From Lewinellaceae bacterium (GTDB taxonomy: Bacteria; Bacteroidota; Bacteroidia; Chitinophagales; Saprospiraceae), in assembly GCA_020636435.1 (NCBI GenBank), contig JACJXX010000001.1:4171001-4235000 (forward strand): a stretch of 64,000 bases of DNA, in the 5' to 3' direction. This document shows, one piece after another, positions 42,125-50,917 of the stretch. The position numbers and the translations under genes were made by a program. The notes beneath the pieces were generated by a model, which made no database searches, was not told the DNA's origin, and was given only the letters and a program-made list of their open reading frames with translations. Each line of letters opens with the position of its first letter. Positions within the stretch are counted from its first letter, which is position 1.

Positions 42125-44626
42125 CTACAACCTCCCCAGCAGCCCCCCCAACAACTTCACCGCATTCGTCACCATATCCTCGCTCTCCACCGGAATTTTG
42201 AGGTAAGTCTTGCCGGTAGTTTCGTCCTTCTCGGTGATCTCCTCCACCAGTTGGCGGGTGGCCTGCTCGTCGGCCAGCGTCTGGGCGAGGCGGCCCAGGA
42301 AGCTGACGCCCTGGCTGATCAGCTCGCGGGATCCGTTGCCGCCGGCCGTTGCGGGTTGCGGCTCGCCTTTAGGCTTATGAGTAGCAGGAGCAGGCGTTTC
42401 TTTTTGTGGCGCCGGTTCCTCTTCGCGCCAATCTTCAGCCGGGGCGGGTGCCTCCTCTTCCGGAGCGGCGGCGGGGGGAGCGCCCTGCGGCACTTCCAGG
42501 TCGGTATCGCTGCCCACTTCGGCGGGGGCTTCGCGGGGTTCGGCGGGAGTGGCCACTTTCTCCAGGTTCTCCATAAAGTCGCGGAACTTGCGGTCGCTCA
42601 TGAATACCGAGTCTTCCATGGCGTCCAGCACGGCGTCGGCCAGGGAGGATTTGAACTTCAGGGTAGACAGCATGCGGTGCTCGATGGTGCCCTCCGAGAT
42701 CAGGTTGATGACCTGCACCTGGCGCTTCTGCCCCAGCCGGAAAATCCGGGCGATGCGCTGTTCGAGCACAGCGGGATTCCAGGGGATGTCGAGGTTGACG
42801 ACCAAAGCGGCCCGTTGCAGGTTGAGGCCCAAGCCGCCGGCATCGGTGGAGAGGAAAACCCGGCAGTTGTCGTCGTCGCGGAAGCGGTCGAGCAGGTCGC
42901 CCCGCTTGGTGCTGGGCACCCCGCCGTGCAGGTAGGCAAATTCGACCTCCCGCTCTTCCAGTTCCTGGGAGACGATGCGCGTCATGCGTTCCCACTGGCT
43001 GAAGACCACCACCTTCTCTTCCGGTTCCGCCAGGCGTTCTTCCAGGATGTAGAACAGCTCGCTGATCTTGGTGTCGTGGCGGGTCTGCTGGTCTACCAGG
43101 TAGGTGCTGTCGCAGCTCATGCGCATCAGGTTGAGGCAACTGAGCAGGCGCTGCCGGTCCTGTTCTTTGAGGAAGCCCAGGCGGCGCCACTTGGCCACCA
43201 GCTGGGCCACATCGGCTTCGAAGCTGTTGTGCAACTCCAGTTGGCGGGGCGTCATGGGCACCAGCAGGTGCTTGTCGATGCGCTCGGGCAACTGCTTGAG
43301 CACCTCGCGCTTGCGGCGGCGGATCATCACGTGTTTGAGTTTCTCGTTGATCTCATCCAGGCGGCGATAGCCGCGCACGGCGCCAGATTCATCCTTCACC
43401 TGATGGCGGTGCAACAGCAGGTAGAGCGGCCCCAGGAGGTACTGGTCGAGAAACTGCACGATGGAGTAGAGATCTTCCAGCTTATTTTCCAGAGGCGTGC
43501 CGGTCAGCGCCAGCCGATAAGGGGCTTCCAGGCGCTTGACGGCCCGCGATATTTTGGTATCCCAGTTTTTGATGCGCTGGGCTTCGTCGAGGATGATCAG
43601 GTCGGGCAGGCTTTGGTTGATGTAGGCGTAGTCGCGGGCGACGACGTTGTAGGTGATTATTTTGTAGAAATTTTCATCTTTTGCGTACTGTTCCTGGCGC
43701 TTGTGGATGGGCCCTTCGATGACGGACACATCGCTGCCGGTAAACTTGCGGATTTCCGACCGCCACTGGTATTTGAGCGAAGTGGGGCAAATGATCATCA
43801 CCGAGCCGATGCCGAGTTCGCGCCGGTACAATTCCGCCGCCGCGATAGCCTGTATGGTTTTGCCCAGGCCCATCTCGTCGGCCAGCAGGCAGCGGCCCGC
43901 CCGCAGGGCAAAGAGCACGCCTTCGCGCTGGTAGGGGAAGAGTTTGGTTTTTACCAGTTCGTCCAGGCTGTGAGGGTCATTATCCAGGCGGTCTGCCAGC
44001 AGGTGGCGGCGGGCGTCGTCCCTTTTCTGGATGACAAAGTCCAGCGCGTCCGGGTAGCAGCGGAAGTCGGGCGAAAGTTGCCGGGCGGCATCCAGGAATT
44101 TATCAATTTCCAGGTAGGCGTGGGGGAATAAGGCGCCGTCTTCATCGAAGTAGCCTTTGGCCAATTCCTGAAAAGCTTCGGCCTGCTCTGTGCCAATGCG
44201 CAGGCGCAGGCTGCGCTCTTCGCCGTAGTGCAGGTATACGGAGGTATAGGCCCGTTCGGGCGGCGGTTTTTTAAAATGCTGTTTGTTGCCGTAAGTGTGG
44301 TACAGCTTGTGCAGGGCCCATTCGATGTGCTTGCAGGTGCCCAGGCCGTTGGTGCGGAAGTCGAGGCAGGAGCAGAAGTTGTCGCCGGGTTCATTGCCGC
44401 GCAGCGCCAGCCGGTAGGTGGTTTTGCTTTCGGGGTTGCTCACTGTGAAATCAGACCATACCGGGTGCCCGCCCTGGTTGGTGAGCTCGAAGGTTTGCTC
44501 CTTGCCGAACTGCTTCCGCAGGCCGGTTTGCCAGTCTCGCAGGCTCAGCTCTTCGGGCTGTTTGTGATAGCTGATGCGTTTGGCTTTTTTCTTTTTTTCC
44601 TTGCTGCTGTTTTTTGTCTTGGCCAT
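42125..44626 (-). CDS. SNF2-family helicase-like ATPase with SWIM zinc finger
   Basis: An 833-residue protein. Residues about 75-110 are a SWIM zinc finger (FCSCLDFRTNGLGTCKH). The SNF2 ATPase core has LADEMGLGKTIQAIAA (motif I), LIILDEAQRIKN (motif II), LALTGTPLEN (III), LSTDAGGLGLNLQRA (V) and QRIARIFRLGQ (VI). Residues about 690-760 are a Pro/Ala/Glu-rich linker, followed by a short C-terminal helical domain. Bacterial SWIM/SNF2 proteins remodel or translocate on DNA or displace proteins; the precise role is unknown. It marks the return of GC-rich DNA after the AT-rich island. Confidence 0.93.
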   Translation of the reverse strand: MAKTKNSSKEKKKKAKRISYHKQPEELSLRDWQTGLRKQFGKEQTFELTNQGGHPVWSDFTVSNPESKTTYRLALRGNEPGDNFCSCLDFRTNGLGTCKHIEWALHKLYHTYGNKQHFKKPPPERAYTSVYLHYGEERSLRLRIGTEQAEAFQELAKGYFDEDGALFPHAYLEIDKFLDAARQLSPDFRCYPDALDFVIQKRDDARRHLLADRLDNDPHSLDELVKTKLFPYQREGVLFALRAGRCLLADEMGLGKTIQAIAAAELYRRELGIGSVMIICPTSLKYQWRSEIRKFTGSDVSVIEGPIHKRQEQYAKDENFYKIITYNVVARDYAYINQSLPDLIILDEAQRIKNWDTKISRAVKRLEAPYRLALTGTPLENKLEDLYSIVQFLDQYLLGPLYLLLHRHQVKDESGAVRGYRRLDEINEKLKHVMIRRRKREVLKQLPERIDKHLLVPMTPRQLELHNSFEADVAQLVAKWRRLGFLKEQDRQRLLSCLNLMRMSCDSTYLVDQQTRHDTKISELFYILEERLAEPEEKVVVFSQWERMTRIVSQELEEREVEFAYLHGGVPSTKRGDLLDRFRDDDNCRVFLSTDAGGLGLNLQRAALVVNLDIPWNPAVLEQRIARIFRLGQKRQVQVINLISEGTIEHRMLSTLKFKSSLADAVLDAMEDSVFMSDRKFRDFMENLEKVATPAEPREAPAEVGSDTDLEVPQGAPPAAAPEEEAPAPAEDWREEEPAPQKETPAPATHKPKGEPQPATAGGNGSRELISQGVSFLGRLAQTLADEQATRQLVEEITEKDETTGKTYLKIPVESEDMVTNAVKLLGGLLGRL

Positions 44627-44761
44627 GGTTGAGCGGTGGATTGGTGTAAAAGTCCAGGTTTGCGCTAATCTAATAACTTTGAAACACTAATTCTGTAAGG
44701 AAAAGAAATTTATTGCTGGCTGGATGCGTGAATACTACGCACAAAAAGGCGATTGTATTTC

Positions 44762-45970
44762 CTAAAAAGCCCAATATTTTTTATGGTTTTTCTGCTTATC
44801 CTTCAACTGTCGTTTTTCGGCAATCCACCCTTTATTGATCACCTGGTAGATGTCGTGGATGAGCAGCCAGGTGTTGGCGAAATAGGTATGGCCCAGGAAG
44901 TCGGTATCGATCGAAGAAGCATCTACCGTTTCAATGGTCTCGACGACGACCAGGTTCTTCCCCCCTTCGCCGGCCCGGGGCACTTTGTTGAATTGTTGGG
45001 AAGCGACCAGCGCCTTGTCTTTGGAAGAAGCATAAAGGGTTACGTTGTCGGCCGTCTGCCGGATCAGCGGGGCGATGTCCTGGACGAACTCTTTGGCGTT
45101 CACATCAGGCGCCGCCAGGATGATCTGGCCGAACAAACGTTTTTGAGGATTTTTCCTGGCCAGGGCAATCAACGATTTGGTCAGTGTCCGGTTTCCCATG
45201 CTGTGCGCAATGATGTGAATCTTATCCCAGCAGTTTTGCTGCGCCAATTCTTCCAGAAAGTGCTCGAGGTGAGGCACCGACCAGGCATTGTTGTCTCCAT
45301 CCGCCCAATACCCCAGGAGGCTGCCCGTAGACGGCCAGCTGTAGAGGATGGGGATTCCTTTAAAACTCACGTCGTAGGCTACCTGAGCGGCCCTTAAAAC
45401 GGCCTCGTCGAAAGAAGTGTTGTATCCGTGAATAAAAACCAGCGCTTCCTGTTTGTCCGCCAGGCGGGCTTCCAGGTTGAGCTGCGAAAAAAAGCCATCT
45501 TCGGACAACGGGTCAATTTCTTTCAGGATGATGTGCTTCTCCTGGTCTTCGCCAAACTCCAGGCTCCACCACGACGGCCGCTCGATCTCCCCGATCTCAT
45601 GGATTTTCGGAATGGTCACCAGGCACCGGCCGAACCTCAGGCCGGCGCTGCTGCGCTCGCCACTGTAGAACTTATAAGGGTCTTTGTCTCCGGTCGGTTC
45701 CCGGTCGGTAGCGTAGAAAACCGGCACTTTGGAAAATTGCTGCTCGTCGCCGGCTGTTACAAAGCCGGAGGAGGGGTCTGCGGCGCGAGGCGCCGGCCCG
45801 GCCTCTTCCAGCCGTTTTTCCAGGATGGCCTGAAAAATGCTGTTGTCGGCAGGGGCATCTTCCATTTTTTCGGCTGGGGCTTGGGCTGGCACCGTACTTT
45901 TACAGTTTGAAAAAAGCAGCACGATGGCCAGCATGGAGAACAGAAACAGCAGCTTTGGGCAAGTTTTCAT
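44762..45970 (-). CDS. Alpha/beta hydrolase lipoprotein (DUF900)
   Basis: A 402-residue lipoprotein: signal MKTCPKLLFLFSMLAIVLLF then SNC, the lipobox cysteine. The mature part is the DUF900 alpha/beta hydrolase. It has FYATDREPTGD at the start, the oxyanion region ALVFIHGYNTSFDEAV and the ILYSWPSTGS segment. The nucleophile Ser lies in IIAHSMGNRTL (GxSxG-type, here HSMGN), and a C-terminal HTYF supplies the His. It is likely a cell-envelope esterase or lipase of unknown substrate. It is monocistronic by spacing, with AAAAAGG 8 bases before the ATG as a fair ribosome-binding site. Confidence 0.9.
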   Translation of the reverse strand: MKTCPKLLFLFSMLAIVLLFSNCKSTVPAQAPAEKMEDAPADNSIFQAILEKRLEEAGPAPRAADPSSGFVTAGDEQQFSKVPVFYATDREPTGDKDPYKFYSGERSSAGLRFGRCLVTIPKIHEIGEIERPSWWSLEFGEDQEKHIILKEIDPLSEDGFFSQLNLEARLADKQEALVFIHGYNTSFDEAVLRAAQVAYDVSFKGIPILYSWPSTGSLLGYWADGDNNAWSVPHLEHFLEELAQQNCWDKIHIIAHSMGNRTLTKSLIALARKNPQKRLFGQIILAAPDVNAKEFVQDIAPLIRQTADNVTLYASSKDKALVASQQFNKVPRAGEGGKNLVVVETIETVDASSIDTDFLGHTYFANTWLLIHDIYQVINKGWIAEKRQLKDKQKNHKKYWAF

Positions 45971-46110
45971 TGATCTACCTTTTTGAATAACTAAAGTAGC
46001 AAAAAACTCACACCTTCAACCTGTTAGCCGAATTTAAATATGTGTGCCCGCATGGGCTTTCTGCCAAGCCTGTGTATATTAGAGGATATTTTTAACTTAA
46101 AACCTATACT

Positions 46111-46587
46111 ATGAAGTATCAGCATCTTCTCAAAGGAGCGTCACTGTTCCTGCTGCTCGCCGTTTTTTCTTCTCCCTTATTTGCTCAAGAGTGTAAATAC
46201 CAGGCTTTGATCGACAAGATGGACAAGGCCATGAAGGAAAAGAACGCCGATAGGATGGCGGAGTTTTACCATGCCGATGCCGTTCGGCACACACAGGAAG
46301 GAACCGTGGAAGGGCTGGAAAAGATCAAAGCCCAAACTGCTGAATTTTACACAAATATTCCCGATGCGGAGGGCAAGAACCTCGACATCATTTGCCAGGG
46401 CGACTACGCCGTCGTGCGCTGGGAAGGCAAAGGCACCCCCAAGGGTTCTCCCAAAATGGTGAGCGTTACGGGGATTACCATTTACAAAATGAAAGACGGC
46501 AAAATTGCCGAAGAATGGGAAGAAATGAATTCCCTCTCGTTGATGATGCAGATGGGGTATGAGCTGAAGGAGCCGGCTAAGGAATAA
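46111..46587 (+). CDS. Secreted SnoaL/NTF2-like protein
   Basis: A 158-residue secreted protein: signal peptide of about 25 residues ending LFAQ, then a cystatin/NTF2-like fold (ALIDKMDKAMKEKNADRMAEFYHADAVRH, GLEKIKAQTAEFYTNIPD, YAVVRWEGKGTPKG, ITIYKMKDGKIAEEW). The helix-sheet order fits the SnoaL-like ester-cyclase family, and the conserved W of RWEG and the final GKIAEEW pattern are typical. The catalytic Asp/His set of true polyketide cyclases is only partly visible, so it may be a binding protein. A good intrinsic terminator follows immediately. Confidence 0.85.
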   Translation: MKYQHLLKGASLFLLLAVFSSPLFAQECKYQALIDKMDKAMKEKNADRMAEFYHADAVRHTQEGTVEGLEKIKAQTAEFYTNIPDAEGKNLDIICQGDYAVVRWEGKGTPKGSPKMVSVTGITIYKMKDGKIAEEWEEMNSLSLMMQMGYELKEPAKE

Positions 46588-46604
46588 AGAAGGCAGTTTT
46601 TCGG

Positions 46605-46655
46605 GGAAGCCCGGTTCAGGAACCAGCCCGCCTGAACCGGGCTTCCTTCTTTATT
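46605..46655 (+). terminator. Intrinsic terminator behind the SnoaL-like gene
   Basis: A perfect 16-base inverted repeat, GGAAGCCCGGTTCAGG (46605-46620) and CCTGAACCGGGCTTCC (46631-46646), loop of ten bases, followed by TTCTTTATT. It starts 17 bases after the stop and is the clearest factor-independent terminator in the window. Confidence 0.8.
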
Positions 46656-46769
46656 CTGGCGTACGCCGTATACGCCTGCTCCTCCGGGCTTGGCCACGCA
46701 GCGGATTTTACAGGCGATACATCGGACGGCCTGTTTCTTCATCTGTTCTAATGAAATGGCTTCGTGCAT
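46630..46769 (-). pseudogene. N-terminal remnant of an AmmeMemoRadiSam-type radical SAM gene
   Basis: From the ATG at 46769 the frame encodes MHEAISLEQMKKQAVRCIAC, then KIRC, KPGGAGVYGVRQN and KEG. This resembles the N-terminal Cys-rich module of AmmeMemoRadiSam-system radical SAM enzymes (RC..C...C....G..GVR.N..G). After about 45 residues the similarity stops at the hairpin and the frame then runs on as an unrelated translation of the SnoaL-like gene's opposite strand. The radical SAM core is missing. It appears to be a truncated remnant; it might instead be a small Cys protein, which I think less likely. Confidence 0.5.
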
Positions 46770-46779
46770 GAGATAAGAA

Positions 46780-47001
46780 TCAACCCGCTTTCCGCGCAGT
46801 TTCCTCCGGCGAAGCTTTCATGCGAACCACTTTGCCTTCTTCTTCGGCCCCTCCAAAACGGTAACCTAGTACAGCGCTGATGGCCACAGCCATCACCACG
46901 GCGATCAACCACATCTGATCGGTGTAAATGGCTATGATCGTAATCAGCATCATCAGGTAATACCGCAATATCAGGATATGAATCTTTAATTTGAACATCA
47001 T
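46780..47001 (-). CDS. Small membrane protein of unknown function
   Basis: A 73-residue protein with a basic N-terminus and two closely spaced hydrophobic stretches (ILILRYYLMMLITIIAIY and MWLIAVVMAVAISAVLGY). A short charged C-terminal tail follows (GGAEEEGKVVRMKASPEE). Two ATGs stand in tandem at the start. The residue pattern is typical of small inner-membrane proteins; no family is recognised. The stop lies 10 bases before the ATG of the radical SAM remnant on the same strand, so both may once have formed one operon. Confidence 0.55.
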   Translation of the reverse strand: MMFKLKIHILILRYYLMMLITIIAIYTDQMWLIAVVMAVAISAVLGYRFGGAEEEGKVVRMKASPEETARKAG

Positions 47002-47067
47002 AGTGCGGTTTGGTTTCGTTCAATTCATTAAGCTAATTACTTTTTTCTTCGGCAGGAATGATAGAGG

Positions 47068-47274
47068 TCAATGGGAAGGCTGATTTTGATCAGGGGGGAA
47101 GTTCACTGTTTCATGGTCACCTTGCTCTGAGGTTGAGGTGAGGGCAAAGCCGAAAAGGGCAAAGCCCAGAAATCCAAGCCTCTGCAAGGCCTGCACGCCG
47201 GAAAAGGCGCCAATTACAGCCAGGAAGCTGCTCGCCGCCATTCGCCTTCGCCAAAACTCAAGTAAACCATTCAT
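47068..47274 (-). CDS. Possible small secreted or membrane protein
   Basis: A 68-codon open frame from ATG at 47274. It has a basic N-terminus (LEFWRRRM), a hydrophobic stretch (about 12-46) and a polar tail. It has the look of a signal-anchored peptide, but no motif, family or ribosome-binding site supports it strongly. Listed with low confidence because the gap between 47001 and 47398 holds nothing else. Confidence 0.3.
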   Translation of the reverse strand: MNGLLEFWRRRMAASSFLAVIGAFSGVQALQRLGFLGFALFGFALTSTSEQGDHETVNFPPDQNQPSH

Positions 47275-47397
47275 CCAATAAGTAGGTTGGCTCCTGGAAT
47301 AAAGAACAGGAGCTTTTCATCATGGCGTTGCTTAAATTGAAGCTCAGAATTTTCAACCTACTACTCGACTGAGGATAAAAAATAAAATCAACCAAAA

Positions 47398-48777
47398 ATG
47401 AAAACGACTAAAGATTTATTGGAATTTGCCGCCCGGCAGGGCATTGCCTACCTGGAGGGCCAACCCACGCGGCGGCCCTTTCCTGCTCCCGACGCGATTA
47501 GGGACTTAAGCCGCCTGGGTTTTCAACTTCCTGAGGAGCCTACTCCTTCCGAGGAAGTCATCCGCCTCCTCGATGAGGTGGGCTCTCCGGCGGCGGTGGG
47601 CAATACCGGCAGCCGGTATTTCGGCTTCGTCATCGGCGGCAGCCTGCCCGTAGCCGTTGCCGCCAACTGGCTGGCGGCCGCGTGGGACCAGAATGCAGGG
47701 TTAAAAATCACCTCTCCCCTGGCAGCGAAGCTCGAAGAAGTAGCCGCACAATGGTTGCTGGAGGTACTGGGCCTCCCCCAACAAGCCGGAGTTGGCTTCG
47801 TCACCGGAGCCACCATGGCCAACTTCGGCGGGCTGGCGGCGGCTCGCCATGCCCTGCTGGAGCGCAAAGGTTGGAATATTGAGGCGCAGGGGCTTTACGG
47901 CGCTCCGGAAATAAAGGTGGTCGTGGGAGAAGAAGCCCATGTCAGCCCGCTCAAGGCACTTTCCCTGTTGGGCTTCGGCAGCCAACGGGTAATCCGCGTG
48001 CCGATCAACAGCGAAGGAGAGATGCTGGCGGATCAACTGCCTCCTTTGGATGACATGACCATCATCTGCCTGCAGGCAGGCAACGTCAATTCCGGCGCTA
48101 TCGATCCTTTATATGAGATATGCCGCATGGCACAGGCCAGAGGGGCGTGGGTGCACATCGATGGCGCTTTCGGCCTTTGGGGCGCCGCTTCTACTCAACT
48201 CGCCGATCAATTGAAAGGGCATGAGCTGGCCGATTCCTGGGCCACCGACCTGCACAAGTGGTTGAACGTTCCGTATGACAGCGGCGTGGTGATCTGCAAA
48301 GACCCCCAACACCTGAGAGCCGCCATGTCGATCAATGCCGCTTACATCCCTCCGCAGGAAGAGCGGGAACCGTATGCCTTCACGCCGGAAATGTCGCGCC
48401 GGGCAAGAGGGGTAGAAGCCTGGGCAGCTCTATATGCGCTGGGCAAATCGGGAGTGGCCGAGTTGATCGAACGTTCCTGCGGCCACGCCAGGCTTTTTGC
48501 CAAAAAACTGAAGCGAGCCGGCTTTGAGGTGCTCAATGAGGTCAACCTCAACCAGGTGCTGGTTTCTTTTGGCTCCGACGAACTGACCCGCCGGGTAATC
48601 ACAGAGTTGCAAAAGGAAGGAACCTGCTGGTGCGGGAGTACTACCTGGCAGGGCCGTCACGTGATGCGCATCAGCGTATCTTCCTGGGCGACAACGGCAG
48701 AGGACGTGGAAGCTTGCGTAGAAGCGATGGCGCGCATTGCGAAGCAGGAAAAAAGCTTTAAATTAGTTGGTTATTAG
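47398..48777 (+). CDS. PLP-dependent group II decarboxylase
   Basis: A 459-residue fold-type I PLP enzyme of the aromatic-L-amino-acid/glutamate decarboxylase family. Key stretches are the aldehyde-binding region VTGATMANFGGLAAARHA, the VGEEAHVSPLKAL segment (His stacks on PLP), WVHIDGAFGLWG (Asp pairs with pyridine N), and the Schiff-base Lys in SWATDLHKWLNVPYDSG. The substrate (aspartate, diaminobutyrate, an aromatic amino acid) cannot be read from the sequence. It is followed after about 80 bases by the LytS-like gene; functional linkage is not implied. Confidence 0.9.
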   Translation: MKTTKDLLEFAARQGIAYLEGQPTRRPFPAPDAIRDLSRLGFQLPEEPTPSEEVIRLLDEVGSPAAVGNTGSRYFGFVIGGSLPVAVAANWLAAAWDQNAGLKITSPLAAKLEEVAAQWLLEVLGLPQQAGVGFVTGATMANFGGLAAARHALLERKGWNIEAQGLYGAPEIKVVVGEEAHVSPLKALSLLGFGSQRVIRVPINSEGEMLADQLPPLDDMTIICLQAGNVNSGAIDPLYEICRMAQARGAWVHIDGAFGLWGAASTQLADQLKGHELADSWATDLHKWLNVPYDSGVVICKDPQHLRAAMSINAAYIPPQEEREPYAFTPEMSRRARGVEAWAALYALGKSGVAELIERSCGHARLFAKKLKRAGFEVLNEVNLNQVLVSFGSDELTRRVITELQKEGTCWCGSTTWQGRHVMRISVSSWATTAEDVEACVEAMARIAKQEKSFKLVGY

Positions 48778-48860
48778 TTGTTTTCTGGCCAGGCATAACC
48801 GTTTTTCGCCAACGGTAGGCTTCCTGAAAAATGGTTTTGCCTGGCCGCCAACCACAAGCC

Positions 48861-49697
48861 ATGAGTCGAAGAACGCTGATATGCGGGCTGGCCATTGGGG
48901 CTTTCCTTTTCCTGGCTGCAGGAGGGGAGGCGCATTGGTGGGTTATCACTGGGGCATTGCTATTGGCGGCCTTTTCGGGTTATCGCCTGTGCCGTTCCCG
49001 CGTACGGCAGATTCGCAAAGAAGAAAAGCTCAAAGCAGAATTTGAAAAGTGCCTGGCCGACGTGGAGATGTCAGCCCTCAGGGCTCAGATGAACCCCCAT
49101 TTCCTGTTCAACAGCCTGAACTCCATCGATAGCTTCATCATAAAAAACGAAAACCGGAAAGCATCCGAATACCTGAACAACTTCGCCCGGTTGATCCGCC
49201 TGATCCTCCAGAACTCCCGCTCCAACTACGTCAACCTTAAGGACGAAATAGAAGCCATCGAATTGTACCTGCAGATGGAAAACCTTCGCTTCCGGGATAA
49301 ATTCACTTATGAGCTCCAGATCGAGGATAACCTGGAGCTGTCTGCCATCGATATTCCGCCCATGCTCATTCAGCCGTATATCGAAAATGCCATTTGGCAC
49401 GGCCTGATGCATAAGGAAGACAAAAGCCAGGGCAAGGTTACTTTTTCCGTAGCTAAAGAAAACGGTTTCCTGCAGTGTGTGATTGAAGACAATGGCATCG
49501 GCCGGGAAAAGGCAAAGGAGATGAAGGCAAAACGCCCCCTGCGCGGGCAGCAATCTTATGGCATGCGCATTACCAGCGACCGGATACATATTATCAATAA
49601 ACTATACAATTCCAATACCAGCGTAAGGATCATCGACTTGAAAGACGAGAAACTGGCTCCTTTGGGCACGAGAGTAGAGTTGTGCATCCCCGTATAA
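48861..49697 (+). CDS. LytS-type sensor histidine kinase
   Basis: A 278-residue kinase of the His_kinase (LytS/YehU) family. The N-terminus has two short hydrophobic spans (about 3-20 and 27-45). A coiled linker (RQIRKEEKLKAEFEKCLADVEM) leads to the phosphoacceptor motif LRAQMNPHFLFNSLNSI. The ATPase part shows PPMLIQPYIENAIWHGL and the VIEDNGIGREKA G-box. The frame also begins at 48831; the ATG at 48861 is preferred since the hydrophobic N-terminus follows it. The response regulator starts 11 bases after its stop, forming the pair. The input signal is not evident. Confidence 0.92.
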   Translation: MSRRTLICGLAIGAFLFLAAGGEAHWWVITGALLLAAFSGYRLCRSRVRQIRKEEKLKAEFEKCLADVEMSALRAQMNPHFLFNSLNSIDSFIIKNENRKASEYLNNFARLIRLILQNSRSNYVNLKDEIEAIELYLQMENLRFRDKFTYELQIEDNLELSAIDIPPMLIQPYIENAIWHGLMHKEDKSQGKVTFSVAKENGFLQCVIEDNGIGREKAKEMKAKRPLRGQQSYGMRITSDRIHIINKLYNSNTSVRIIDLKDEKLAPLGTRVELCIPV

Positions 49698-49708
49698 ATT
49701 CCTAGTTT

Positions 49709-50473
49709 ATGAAGATCAAAGCAGTGATCCTGGACGACGAAATCCACAGCATCGAAACCCTGCAATGGAAGCTGGAAAACTACTGCCCGGAAGTTGAGGT
49801 CGTCGCCACCTTTGACGACCCTCAAAAAGGAGTACAACATCTAAAGAACAACCCTCCCGACCTGCTTTTTCTGGACATTCAAATGCCCATACTGAATGGC
49901 TTTGACGTCCTGGAAGAGTTGGGGCCCGACTTGCCCTTCGACGTCATCTTCGCTACCGCTTACGACCAGTTCGGCATACAGGCGATCAAGGCCAGCGCGC
50001 TCGATTATCTGCTGAAACCGGTGCAAAACAAAGACCTGAAAGAAGCCATTGAAAAATTTGTCCGCAAGCGGGCAACTGCTCCGGGCTTCCGCGAGGGCCA
50101 GTTTCAGAGCCTGATGGAGAATGTAGGCGCCGAGCAGGAAGGCCGTATCGGGAAGGTGGCCCTCGCCACCCGGGAGAGCATCGAGTTCGTAGACCCCCAG
50201 GACATCGTCCTTTGCTCTTCAGACAGCAATTATACCATGATCTATCTGGCCAACGGCCGCAAGAAACTGATCTCCAAAACGCTGAAAGAATTTGAAGACC
50301 TCCTCACCCCCTTTAACTTTTACCGGCCTCATAATTCCCACCTGATTAACCTTTCCAAAGTAAAAGAGTACATCCGCAGTGACGGCGGCTATCTGGTGAT
50401 GGACAACAAGATGAAGGTGCCGGTGTCCAAATCCCGGAAGGATGAACTGCTGGCCAGGGTAAGTTCTCAATAA
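49709..50473 (+). CDS. LytTR response regulator (LytR/AlgR type)
   Basis: A 254-residue regulator partner of the kinase directly upstream. Receiver (1-125): KAVILDDEIHSIETL, phosphoacceptor Asp in DLLFLDIQMPILNGFDVL, Thr/Ala in IFATAYDQ and Lys in YLLKPVQNKDL. The LytTR domain (about 150-250) has the pattern VDPQDIVLCSSDSNYTMIYL and YRPHNSHLINLSKVKEYIR. The last codons and the stop (VSSQ then TAA, 50459-50473) are part of the terminal repeat of MITE copy C, so the C-terminus may have been altered by the insertion. The domain is nevertheless complete. Confidence 0.93.
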   Translation: MKIKAVILDDEIHSIETLQWKLENYCPEVEVVATFDDPQKGVQHLKNNPPDLLFLDIQMPILNGFDVLEELGPDLPFDVIFATAYDQFGIQAIKASALDYLLKPVQNKDLKEAIEKFVRKRATAPGFREGQFQSLMENVGAEQEGRIGKVALATRESIEFVDPQDIVLCSSDSNYTMIYLANGRKKLISKTLKEFEDLLTPFNFYRPHNSHLINLSKVKEYIRSDGGYLVMDNKMKVPVSKSRKDELLARVSSQ

Positions 50474-50711
50474 ATCTCGTTGTGCTGCCAATCCCGTATG
50501 CTGCCAGGGCCGCATTGAGTTTCATGAATTAATAAGGGGACGTGATGCCGGCTGGCGACTCCGTCATGTTCTGCCTTGTCGCTCGCCTGTCGGCTATCAC
50601 GATTTAAATGAATCCCCTGTTTATTTTATGAATACCAATGAGGCCCTGGAACAGGGTGGGCCACTATGTGGCAGGGACGACAGGTTTCATTCCCATTTAT
50701 GGAGAAGTTGC
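50459..50711. repeat. MITE-like element, copy C, overlapping the response-regulator stop
   Basis: Left terminus GTAAGTTCTCAATAAAT (50459-50475) matches the family; the right terminus (50695-50711) is ATTTATGGAGAAGTTGC with two changes. Internal GCAGGGACGACAGGTTTCAT corresponds to copy A. At 253 bases it is longer than A and B because of an inserted stretch (about 50514-50635) which begins GAGTTTCATGAATTAATAAG; a similar string occurs near 26880. The region 50712-50917 holds no gene or repeat I can support. Confidence 0.7.
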
Positions 50712-50917
50712 CGGCGAGGCTGCAGTGAGGGGAGGGGGTATTGGTTGCAGGGTAAAGAAACTTTTCGGCAATACAGTAAAAACAACCGCGCAAAAAAGCC
50801 GGAATCAATGAAAAGCGCCGAACGCTAGTCTAAAAGAGTAGTATACACAACTGCCCTTTGCTTTGAGTTCAGATACCTCCAAATTGAGGAGAAATAATAC
50901 GTCAAATAGCTGAAACC

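Noticed and set aside
42251..44131. A 626-codon plus-strand frame opposite the SNF2 gene
   Set aside because: An antisense shadow of a GC-rich gene; the SNF2/SWIM motifs on the minus strand explain the sequence.
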